NCBI GenBank assembly: GCA_000995125.1
Contig: LBXA01000003.1
Location: 1 to 36,091 of the forward strand
DNA length: 36,091 nt
DNA from: Candidatus Moranbacteria bacterium GW2011_GWA2_39_41
GTDB lineage: Bacteria; Patescibacteriota; Minisyncoccia; Moranbacterales; UBA2206
Reading direction: 5' to 3'
Part shown: positions 7,807 through 15,437 of the stretch, in pieces
Position numbering within the stretch: the stretch's first letter is position 1
Layout: every line of letters starts with the position of its first letter
Notes under the pieces: model-generated
The model's database searches: none
Told to the model about the DNA's origin: nothing
The model's input: the letters and a program-made list of their open reading frames with translations, nothing else
Program-made: the position numbers and the translations under genes

Positions 7807-8952
7807 TTATAATGAAATGCGATAGAGCTTGCCATCTATTTTATTCAAGAAAAATAGCATGCTTTCATCGGAGTTAAGAAATAAGTTAGTGGCATCATAT
7901 GCCTGAGTTATTTTGTCTAGGTCAACTAGGCGAGTTTTTTCTCCGGTTGTTGTGTTCACCATCCAGAAGGTGTCATTGGTGGTAATTTTGTGAGTATTGT
8001 AATCATTTGGCATTGTAGCATCACTTGGAATGGATCCCGGCAATGCATAATAGATGTTTTTATTGTTTTTAGACCACGCACATTTAGAGACCAATGTTGG
8101 AATGCCAAGCGTTTTATATTCTCCTCCTGAATTATTCATAATTCCAAGTTGCATTTTCAGGCCACCAGATGTTTCTACACTACTTTCGAGCAACATATTG
8201 CCATCAGAACTCCATAGATAATCAGCGCCAAATTTTTCGCTAGCTATAGTTTTCAGTTCACCGCCAAAAATTGGCACGGATTGCAAAAGCGTTTTATTGA
8301 ATGAATCCGGTTTGCTCCAAAAAGAAATCAAACCTGTTTTTGGAATGGCTGCGATAGAAATGTTTTTTAGAGTAAGGTTAATAATTTTTTCCCAATTTGA
8401 TCCATCCGGATCAGCAATGTTTAAGGTTCTTTCTTTGGTTTTGGGATTAAAATATTTGTAGATTATTTTATTATTGCTTTGCCAAGTGACGGTATCCAAG
8501 TTGTCTTTTAATTGTACACCTTTATTTTGTGTATAGTCATAATAAAAGAATTTGGAGGACAGACTGTCAATAGGGAATGTTGAGATAACCCGAGACCTAT
8601 CCGATGACCAATTGATGCTGGAAAGATTCACCAGCTCTCTGTTGGAAATAGATCGAGTAGTGTTATTTGAAATGTTTAGTTCAAAAGCTTTTCCAGTAGC
8701 TTTGGAGTAGTATTTAATGGCATTTCCATCGGCTGAAAGAGTCGGCGATATAATTGCTTCATCGGTTAGCGCTAGGATTGTTGGGCTTTTGGAGGCAACT
8801 ATATCTGTTATTGCAGTGGTGTCAGACAGAGTGTTTATAGCTGAATCTAGCGAAGCAGGCTTTTGAAAGGAAATAATATAGACGCCCCAAAGAAGTAAAA
8901 TTACAAGAAGAATAATGGAGGAGGTTAAAAAAATTTTTTTAGCTAATGACAT
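7807..8952 (-). CDS. Membrane-anchored beta-propeller-like protein
   Basis: The 381-residue protein has an N-terminal membrane anchor (about 5-29) and a large extracytoplasmic part. Repeated strand patterns (ISPTLSADGNAIKYYS, NWSSDRSRVIST, YLWSSDGNMLLESS, CAWSKNNKNIYYAL, LFLNSDESMLFFL) resemble the blades of TolB/WD40-type beta-propellers, usually protein-interaction platforms. It is the last gene of the long minus-strand operon, 18 bp after the M15-fused pilin gene, so a structural or scaffolding role in that envelope machine is plausible but inferred. No enzyme motif was seen. Confidence 0.7.
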   Translation of the reverse strand: MSLAKKIFLTSSIILLVILLLWGVYIISFQKPASLDSAINTLSDTTAITDIVASKSPTILALTDEAIISPTLSADGNAIKYYSKATGKAFELNISNNTTRSISNRELVNLSSINWSSDRSRVISTFPIDSLSSKFFYYDYTQNKGVQLKDNLDTVTWQSNNKIIYKYFNPKTKERTLNIADPDGSNWEKIINLTLKNISIAAIPKTGLISFWSKPDSFNKTLLQSVPIFGGELKTIASEKFGADYLWSSDGNMLLESSVETSGGLKMQLGIMNNSGGEYKTLGIPTLVSKCAWSKNNKNIYYALPGSIPSDATMPNDYNTHKITTNDTFWMVNTTTGEKTRLVDLDKITQAYDATNLFLNSDESMLFFLNKIDGKLYRISL

Positions 8953-8970
8953 AGATCAGTATTTTAAATA

Positions 8971-9777
8971 TTATTTATTGACATGAAAAGAGGCGCTGGT
9001 CATTGTGGCATAAGTTTTGCAAGGAATTCCTTTGGCCGTAAAAGGCGCGCAGTTATTGCTTTCGTAGGTATATGAGCTAAATCCAGCTGCCTTGAGTGCA
9101 TCAGATAATATTTTTACATCATTTATATTAGCGCCACTACCAGCAATCAAATTGACATCGGCACAAGTTCCATTTGTGTGACATGAACTAGCATGATTGA
9201 CTGTGGGTGGCCAAGGCTCAGTTATTCTCCATGAAGCAGAGCTGTTGACTGTTTTTAGCTTTGCAATAAGTTCTGAATTTAAATAACACGGAGTTTCTTT
9301 GCAAGTCAAATCAGTTACTTGATGACAATCAATGCAAGCAGCGCACTTAGTGTTTGGTTTGCAATCTGCTGGCACGCCAGGCGTACCAGGTGCAGTCGAA
9401 GCCGTCGGTGACACAGCTGGCGCACGCAACTTAACTAAATTCGGATTAATTTCATATAACAACAAATAAGAAACTAAAGCTAAAATCAAACCAATGATAG
9501 CATCGGTAATCACAGCCTTAGCTTTCTCGGCGCTAGCCACATTAGCTGCTGACATAATATACATGTAACCACCAATAGTTATCATGAGTAGTGCGGAAAC
9601 TCCAACTGCCCAAATCCCAAACTTGTAAACCGCGGAGATATAGCTATAAAAATTATTCTCTGGAGTAAATCCAGGAATCTGTTCCATCGGCGCATAATTA
9701 AAACTCGCCGCTAGAGTTAGGGCTGGAAAGATTAGCAGAACAAGAATAACAATGGATAGAGAATATTTGTTTTTCAT
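8971..9777 (-). CDS. VirB2-like pilin fused to M15-type peptidase domain
   Basis: The 268-residue protein has a signal peptide (about 1-24), then a VirB2/TrbC-like module with two membrane helices (about 52-75 and 90-109) joined by a short basic turn (SAEKAK). A Thr/Pro-rich linker leads to a Cys-rich C-terminal domain (about 139-268). That domain carries SWRIT, SSCHTNGTCADV with His200 and Asp207 at the H-x6-D spacing of M15/VanY-type zinc peptidases, and a late SFHV (His265) that fits the third ligand. M15 enzymes cleave peptidoglycan peptide bridges or D-Ala-D-Ala. The pilin half is nearly identical to that of the gene at 10492. The hydrolase call rests on motif spacing only. Confidence 0.75.
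   Translation of the reverse strand: MKNKYSLSIVILVLLIFPALTLAASFNYAPMEQIPGFTPENNFYSYISAVYKFGIWAVGVSALLMITIGGYMYIMSAANVASAEKAKAVITDAIIGLILALVSYLLLYEINPNLVKLRAPAVSPTASTAPGTPGVPADCKPNTKCAACIDCHQVTDLTCKETPCYLNSELIAKLKTVNSSASWRITEPWPPTVNHASSCHTNGTCADVNLIAGSGANINDVKILSDALKAAGFSSYTYESNNCAPFTAKGIPCKTYATMTSASFHVNK
9392..9715. repeat. Duplicated pilin module, copy A
   Basis: This DNA is nearly identical to 10961-11288 in the same orientation. It covers the mature pilin region of both fusion genes and stops at the linker and at the signal peptide, where the sequences diverge. Most remaining differences are synonymous. This suggests a recent duplication or ongoing gene conversion restricted to the module. 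Confidence 0.9.
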
Positions 9778-9798
9778 TTTTTATTTTGAGAGACGGGA

Positions 9799-10488
9799 TT
9801 ATTTGCGTATAAATTTTTTGTACAAGACAAAAAAAATAATCGCGCCGAGAGCACTTCCTAATAATATTAACATACTTAGTGGAAATGTTGATGTTTGTGG
9901 AAGCGGCTTGGTTGGCACGACAGCTGACTCATTGGCGGACTTTTCTTTGTTAGAGATGGCAACCGTTTCATTGGTGCTGTCTAGTATATCTAGTGTTTGC
10001 TGACTGAATTTTGGCTGAGCAGTTGCGCAATCCTCTAGACAATTTTGGGCTGATTCTTTTTTTTCATATTCACAAATACCATTGCCATTGCAGGTTGAAA
10101 ATTTTGATAAATCAGCATTGAGCAGTTCTTTATTGGTGGACTTTTCAAAGACTTGTAGGCTATAGGCTAGACTGAAATAAGGAATGTTCAAACTGAAAGC
10201 CCCATCTTTTTTTTCAAATTCAGTCGAGACAATTTCACTGCCAGTTGTATCGTAAAATCTCAATATATATGCGCCAGTTGTAGGTTGCTGAGCGAACTCC
10301 AAGATAGAGATGTCAACGCTTTGACTGTAGGACACTTTTTCTGAAACCTTATTGTCGAAAGTCAGCGCCTTAGTTGCCGGATTATAATATAGATTAACAA
10401 TAAAACCATCCGCTCTTGCAGTTAATAACTCAACATTAAATAATGCAGTAAGGAGTAGTAGGAATAGTACAAAAAAAGTCTTTCTCAT
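9799..10488 (-). CDS. Exported, C-terminally anchored protein with Cys/acidic motif
   Basis: The 229-residue protein has a signal peptide (about 1-26), a beta-rich ectodomain, the motif CNGNGICEYEKKESAQNC followed by LEDC (about 135-155) and a C-terminal membrane helix (about 203-224) ending in KKFIRK. The Cys/acidic motif resembles the CGDGxCxxxE...C..DC calcium-binding-like segments seen in many archaeal and bacterial surface proteins. The topology is an extracellular domain anchored by its C-terminus. It sits between the two pilin-hydrolase fusion genes (3 bp and 21 bp spacing), so it probably works with them. I do not recognise a family. Confidence 0.75.
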   Translation of the reverse strand: MRKTFFVLFLLLLTALFNVELLTARADGFIVNLYYNPATKALTFDNKVSEKVSYSQSVDISILEFAQQPTTGAYILRFYDTTGSEIVSTEFEKKDGAFSLNIPYFSLAYSLQVFEKSTNKELLNADLSKFSTCNGNGICEYEKKESAQNCLEDCATAQPKFSQQTLDILDSTNETVAISNKEKSANESAVVPTKPLPQTSTFPLSMLILLGSALGAIIFFVLYKKFIRK

Positions 10489-10491
10489 TTT

Positions 10492-11346
10492 TTAAAGATT
10501 ACACGTTTTATAATAATTGGTTACTTTGGGTCCATACCAGGCATTCTTGTGACAATCACCATTATTCGGTCCACCATTATAACAACAGCCAACACGGGAA
10601 ATTTCTGTTGTGCCACATTTCCCGGATTGGTTTTTTATCAGCCAAGCGGCGCAATTTATGTCCAAAGTAACATCATTTTGAATTTTAACACACGTTTCAC
10701 TGGGTGTGCCACTTATGCCACAAGCAGTTCTGATGCTGGGTAATGCCTGTGAATAGCCGCAAGATCCAAAACCATCACTTGACACGCTTTTATTGCAACC
10801 TTCGCCACCTGTCACAATGGACTTCAAAATTGATGAGTTGATAGAAGAAGAGTTGTTGAGGCAGGCAGAATTGACTTGATTGCAAGTTCCATCACAAAGA
10901 GCAGGTGTTCCAGCTCCACCCGTCGTAGTCCCACCTGATGCCGTAGTCGTCCCGCCTTGCGCAGTCGAAGCCGTCGGTGACACAGCTGGCGCACGCAACT
11001 TAACTAAATTCGGATTAATTTCATACAAGAGTAAATAAGAAACTAAAGCTAAAATTAAACCAATAATAGCATCAGTAATAATCTCTTTAGCTTTCTCAGC
11101 GCTAGCTACATTGGCTGCTGACATAATATACATGTAACCACCAATAGTTATCATGAGTAGTGCGGAAACACCAACTGCCCAAATCCCAAACTTGTAAACC
11201 GCGGAGATATAGCTATAAAAATTGCCACTAGTAGTAAATCCCGGAATCTGTTCCATCGGCGCATAATTAAAACTCGCCGCTAAAGCTAGGGTTGGGAAGG
11301 CGAATGATGCAAGTATAGCAATAATGAATATTTTTTTTCTGTTCAT
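10492..11346 (-). CDS. VirB2-like pilin fused to SLT-type lytic transglycosylase domain
   Basis: The 284-residue protein starts with a signal peptide (about 1-24) and the same two-helix VirB2/TrbC-like module as the gene at 8971. A Gly/Thr-rich linker (about 125-148) follows, then a Cys-rich domain with transglycosylase features: a helix ending in TGGEGC (candidate catalytic Glu182), GSCGYSQALPS (the GxxQxxPS-type motif, about 195-204) and GCCYNGGPN (the AYNxG motif, about 253-262). This is a VirB1-like peptidoglycan-cleaving domain joined to a pilin, whereas VirB1 and VirB2 are normally separate proteins. Ten or more cysteines suggest disulfides outside the membrane. Enzymatic activity is inferred. 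Confidence 0.8.
   Translation of the reverse strand: MNRKKIFIIAILASFAFPTLALAASFNYAPMEQIPGFTTSGNFYSYISAVYKFGIWAVGVSALLMITIGGYMYIMSAANVASAEKAKEIITDAIIGLILALVSYLLLYEINPNLVKLRAPAVSPTASTAQGGTTTASGGTTTGGAGTPALCDGTCNQVNSACLNNSSSINSSILKSIVTGGEGCNKSVSSDGFGSCGYSQALPSIRTACGISGTPSETCVKIQNDVTLDINCAAWLIKNQSGKCGTTEISRVGCCYNGGPNNGDCHKNAWYGPKVTNYYKTCNL
10961..11288. repeat. Duplicated pilin module, copy B
   Basis: Partner of 9392-9715 in the same orientation, with long identical tracts across the mature pilin segment. The genes share no obvious similarity in their hydrolase domains. Confidence 0.9.
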
Positions 11347-11381
11347 TTTTAATATATGTATTGGCAGATCAATTGGTTTTT

Positions 11382-14069
11382 TTAACGAGGGCTTTGTTTT
11401 GGAAAAAACGAAAATATTATGTTAGTCGTAGCTAAAATTAATATAATAGTTAGCGCTATTCTTAAAAGAAAACTAATATAAGTAGGTATTTCTGCAAATA
11501 GACTAGCTAAAACTTTTTGTTTAGGGGTTCTAGTGCTTGCAATCATTTCCCCAGCGAGTTGATTTGTTACTTTAATATTGATTGAGTTTCCAACAGGTTT
11601 TTCATAAAAAGCTGTTGCCGGAACATTCCATATATCATACAAAGCTTTTTTGGTAGTCTTTGGCTGGGTATATAAATCCCCTATTTCAACAGAATATGAT
11701 TCTCCAATCTTTTTGTCAGCTATGAAGCTGAGCTCGCCAGTACTTGTCAAGCTAGCTCCCATTTCCGGTGCGTTTGCAGACGTTATTGCAACTCCGTCAA
11801 GAAACCAGGAAAATGTATTAGAGGAAGAATAATTGAATGTTGGTTTTAGAGTAACCATTTTTCCTTGAAGCGCCGCAAAGCTGTCAGCGCTATAATCTGG
11901 CCACAATGAATTATTGTCTGTATCAGGGTTAGGGTTTTTATTTATTGGATCGACATAATGTCCCAAAAGAATTGGCGCACAAGAGCTCATATCAGCAGAG
12001 CTTATAGTGACTGTTGGATTGGTGACCGCAAAAGTTTTAGTTAGAGTGATTTTTTCGGCTGAATTTTTATTCAAAGCATCTAGGGTAACTGTATATCGAG
12101 TGCCTTGGTTTTGTAGTATGGGAAAGTAAGCAATGCTGGGATCAGAAGCATTTTGTTGTAAGGATGTGCCGTTTAGTGACCAGATAATATTGTATGTGCT
12201 AGGATTGATGTCAGTTTTCATGCCGACAATTTCATTTTTAACAACGGGGCAAATAATTTTTTCAACCCCATCTTTACAGCGCTCAAGACTAGCTGGAGTA
12301 TCAACAAGGCTTATGGCGGAAGCGTCAGAAACAGCAACAGGAAAAATTTTAATTGTATTTGCAGAATTATAAATAGGGATGATAATAGATTTTACACCTT
12401 CTTTTTTGACTTCCCCGGCGATGATTTCCTTAGCGCGCAAAGTTACCTTGATATAAAATGTATTAGGTTGATTGTCGAAGGCCAATTTTATTTTTAAGGA
12501 TGATAAATTAATACCGGATGTTTGGCTTGCGATGCTTTTTTTTGTGGCGGAGTTCATTGCAAGAAATTCACTTGACATAGAATCTGCTGGCTCTGAAATT
12601 GTCCAATCATAATTTATAAAAGCAGCGTTTTCAATATTTAAGATAGATGATTGAATGGATAGTTCATTAGAATTGTCGCTAGAAACACCATTCATCGGCG
12701 TGGTTGGTAAATAAGATAAATCTATAGTCATATTTTTGTCTGAATTTCCTTCAGCAGGGTCAATAAGATTGGATTCCAGACAGTCATTTAAATCAAAATC
12801 AGAGCTTACGGTTAGAGTTTGATCCGTTGGAGCAGCTTCACTGGGATTGGGATAACGAGTATTATCATCATAAAAAAGATTAATTTCATCTCCGGAAAAT
12901 GGTTCATTAGCAGAATTTACCCATTCTGGTGTTGTGGTTGTATCATCATAAGCCACATCATCATAAGCGCCAGTAAAAGAATTATAATGATATTTTTGTG
13001 TATGAACAACGATAGTTTTGCTTGTAAGTACGGCTATACCAGGAGCATAGCCAGTTTTAACAACATAGTCACCAGTAGAATAGTGATTAGTGATGGTGGT
13101 TGTGGTTATAGTTTTTTCTTGAGTATCTGGGTCAATGCTGGTTGTTTGTGTTTGCGTAGAATCATCAGTGGGAATTCTTTCAGTAGTATCTACTTCACAA
13201 GTGTTTTTTGGCATAGCCCACATAGTTTTGTAGGAAGCGTCAGCATAACTAGTTGGCTCGATTGAAACACCTTCAACCGCGACTCCAACTTGGTCACCTG
13301 AAATGTATGTCCAGCTGAAAGTATTTTTACCCAGTCCAACGACGGCAGCCTCGTCGAATGTGCCTGTATTGGTAGTATCGCTAGAGTTTGGATTAGTATG
13401 CCAAAATTTTTCTTCATCCAAGTTAAAGTGATCATCCCCAGTTTCTTCTTCTGGCGCATTTGGAAAAAGATGTTTGCAGGTTGGGAGTTCACTTTCATCA
13501 CCTGTTTTAACATTATGAATAAAACAATGTTCTCGTTTGTTGCGTTGATCGTCTCCACCAAAAGCAGACCTATAACCATCTGAATCAGTATGCGCCGCAT
13601 AGTTATCTACATCTTCTCTATTCCATTCAAAATTACCACTTGCAATTAGTCGCATAGCAGCAATCTTATAATCCTCAATGTTTATACGTCCATCATCATT
13701 TAAATCATCATTGCCGTGTCCATCTCCACCGCCAGCATTATTATGCTTTAAATACCATGTAAAATATAATTTAGTAGTATCATTCATGAAATAGGAAGGA
13801 GAGGCGGCAGCGGTTATTTCTGAGCCAGGAACAGGGCTGGCTGGGGTAAAGGATAGTGAAACTTGAGGCGGAGTCTTTTTCTGACGCGAAACATTCATTA
13901 CTTGAATATTGTTTTTTAGTTCAGTCTGATTGACGCCGAGACTGCTCATAATTTGTTCTATGGCTTCAGCGGGAGATGGATAACTAAAGCCAGCGAAAGC
14001 ACTTGGGGTGGCAAGAGAAAATATGATGCTGGAAACTAAAATGATGAGAGAGAGTTTTTTAATGCGCAT
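11382..14069 (-). CDS. Large exported surface protein with dockerin-like motif
   Basis: The 895-residue protein has a signal peptide (about 1-26), a long beta-rich ectodomain with several Ig/PKD-like stretches (for example TPPQVSLSFTPASPVPGSEITAAAS), and a C-terminal membrane helix (about 868-889) followed by KQSPR. DDLNDDGRINIEDYKIA (about 121-137) is a good single match to a dockerin/EF-hand calcium loop. It is probably displayed outside the cell and anchored by its C-terminus. It is encoded in the secretion-like operon directly before the pilin-hydrolase gene (35-bp gap), so it may form the outer part of the machine or an adhesin exported with it. The family is not recognised. Confidence 0.75.
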   Translation of the reverse strand: MRIKKLSLIILVSSIIFSLATPSAFAGFSYPSPAEAIEQIMSSLGVNQTELKNNIQVMNVSRQKKTPPQVSLSFTPASPVPGSEITAAASPSYFMNDTTKLYFTWYLKHNNAGGGDGHGNDDLNDDGRINIEDYKIAAMRLIASGNFEWNREDVDNYAAHTDSDGYRSAFGGDDQRNKREHCFIHNVKTGDESELPTCKHLFPNAPEEETGDDHFNLDEEKFWHTNPNSSDTTNTGTFDEAAVVGLGKNTFSWTYISGDQVGVAVEGVSIEPTSYADASYKTMWAMPKNTCEVDTTERIPTDDSTQTQTTSIDPDTQEKTITTTTITNHYSTGDYVVKTGYAPGIAVLTSKTIVVHTQKYHYNSFTGAYDDVAYDDTTTTPEWVNSANEPFSGDEINLFYDDNTRYPNPSEAAPTDQTLTVSSDFDLNDCLESNLIDPAEGNSDKNMTIDLSYLPTTPMNGVSSDNSNELSIQSSILNIENAAFINYDWTISEPADSMSSEFLAMNSATKKSIASQTSGINLSSLKIKLAFDNQPNTFYIKVTLRAKEIIAGEVKKEGVKSIIIPIYNSANTIKIFPVAVSDASAISLVDTPASLERCKDGVEKIICPVVKNEIVGMKTDINPSTYNIIWSLNGTSLQQNASDPSIAYFPILQNQGTRYTVTLDALNKNSAEKITLTKTFAVTNPTVTISSADMSSCAPILLGHYVDPINKNPNPDTDNNSLWPDYSADSFAALQGKMVTLKPTFNYSSSNTFSWFLDGVAITSANAPEMGASLTSTGELSFIADKKIGESYSVEIGDLYTQPKTTKKALYDIWNVPATAFYEKPVGNSINIKVTNQLAGEMIASTRTPKQKVLASLFAEIPTYISFLLRIALTIILILATTNIIFSFFPKQSPR

Positions 14070-14073
14070 AGGA

Positions 14074-14733
14074 TTATTTAAACAGATGAATTATATAGGC
14101 GTCAATGATTATCAAAAAAAATATACCCATAGCATAGGAATATAGGAAAGATTTACTTTTATACGCGACAACTCCGCCAGTTAAAGTTAGGATTATAAGC
14201 GGAGCGACTTGCCAGTCAAGCTCGCGAGTAATAATTAGAAATAAAATAAATAGCAAGGATTGGAGTAGAACAGACCAAAGACCAAAGCGTTGAGAAAGAA
14301 AGGAGAGAAGAAAACCTTTGAAGAAAAACTCTTGAATGAACAACAAAAAGTTGACTAAAATTAGCTCGTAAAACAAGAAGGATCCAAAATTTTGCGCGAT
14401 ATAGGCTGGAATGATGTACTTTTGTTCAAAATTGTAGAAGTGGATTAAGAAAAAAGCGATTAATAAAGAGACAAACAACATCAGGCAGGCCCACAAAAGA
14501 CCGATGGATTTATTTCGAAGATTAAAACCAAAATTAGCCAAATTTTGTTTTAGTATGAGCTTGATATAAAGTACAGGCAACAAAAAAAGGAAAAATAAAA
14601 CACTGCTAAACGTTTGCAAATTTCCTTGCGCCGGAAAATAAATGGTCAACAAAAGGCAGGACAAAATAATCGCAGAACTTATCATTTCTGTTTTCCAGGG
14701 AGAAATAAATTGTAGAATATTTTCTTTTTGCAT
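14074..14733 (-). CDS. CPBP-like membrane protein with degenerate active site
   Basis: The 219-residue protein has about six to seven membrane spans and the layout of CPBP intramembrane proteases (Abi family): a hydrophobic core with FIQEFFFKGFLLSFLSQRFG (about 131-150), where active members have EExxxR followed by G-FL. Here the first Glu is Gln and the Arg is Lys, and the His residues of the later FxxxH and HxxxN motifs are not seen. If the family call is right, it is probably catalytically dead. The gene lies 4 bp before the large surface-protein gene, inside the operon. A scaffold or targeting role is conceivable. Confidence 0.6.
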   Translation of the reverse strand: MQKENILQFISPWKTEMISSAIILSCLLLTIYFPAQGNLQTFSSVLFFLFLLPVLYIKLILKQNLANFGFNLRNKSIGLLWACLMLFVSLLIAFFLIHFYNFEQKYIIPAYIAQNFGSFLFYELILVNFLLFIQEFFFKGFLLSFLSQRFGLWSVLLQSLLFILFLIITRELDWQVAPLIILTLTGGVVAYKSKSFLYSYAMGIFFLIIIDAYIIHLFK

Positions 14734-14869
14734 TTTGTTTTCAATATGGGTTACGCGCTTGTTGCAACGCTGAGTGTTTTCACGGTGGGGTCTTTATGGA
14801 GCTTGAGTCTGGCAAAGGCTCAGCCTTTGATGGATTCAAAGAATAAAAGTAATTGCGTAAATCCTACGC

Positions 14870-15430
14870 TTAGGCGACTTGTTGTTCCGTTCTGGTTGTA
14901 AATTGCGGATTTTGAGCAGACTTTTTTTGTCGATCGGCAGTGGCTTTCGCTTTTTCTTCTTCGGCTGCTTCTTTTCTTTCGGTTAATGTCATCCAAACAA
15001 TGATTATCACAACTAGCGACTCTATGGGCAAGATATCTATTCCAGGAATATATTCAACTAGCGTAGCGCCAACAAGCAGTGCAACTTTTTTGGCTATCGT
15101 TTTGGCTAGCTTTGTTTTCCCAGAGGAACCAGTCAGTAATATTACAAAACCAATAACTAGGGAGCAAATAGTTGTTAATATAAAAATCAATACTGCGCCT
15201 ATACCGCCAGCGGCAATGAGTGCGGTATTCACTAAATCTAAAATATCTTTAATGATGGCGAATATTAGCGCAATTGCGAATAGCCAATCCATAAAAGGAT
15301 CAATATAAGTCATTAGCGAAATAGCATTTGTTGCTGCTTTTAGGTTATTTCGCACCTTACTGGCTGAATTTTTAAAAGAACCAGCTTGCGCAGACTTCAG
15401 ATTGTTAGAATGTCGTTGTTCGTCTGACAT
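14870..15430 (-). CDS. Membrane protein of secretion-like operon
   Basis: I place the start at MSDEQRHS (residue 36 of the track ORF) because the longer ORF runs back into the VirB4 coding region. This start lies 7 bp after the VirB4 stop. The 186-residue protein has a polar N-terminus, hydrophobic segments at roughly 40-60, 68-100 and 120-150 of the shortened form, and a charged Ala/Glu/Lys-rich C-terminal tail (TERKEAAEEEKAKA). No family is recognised. Its place directly after VirB4 suggests an inner-membrane component of the same machine. Confidence 0.75.
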   Translation of the reverse strand: MSDEQRHSNNLKSAQAGSFKNSASKVRNNLKAATNAISLMTYIDPFMDWLFAIALIFAIIKDILDLVNTALIAAGGIGAVLIFILTTICSLVIGFVILLTGSSGKTKLAKTIAKKVALLVGATLVEYIPGIDILPIESLVVIIIVWMTLTERKEAAEEEKAKATADRQKKSAQNPQFTTRTEQQVA

Positions 15431-15437
15431 ATTTTTT

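Noticed and set aside
12819-13265. 148-residue plus-strand ORF
   Set aside because: Antisense shadow of the 895-residue surface-protein gene, with no family features.
14734-14869. Small RNA or short gene in the 136-bp gap
   Set aside because: It has a small AAAGGC-TCA-GCCTTT palindrome but no U-run, promoter or credible ORF.
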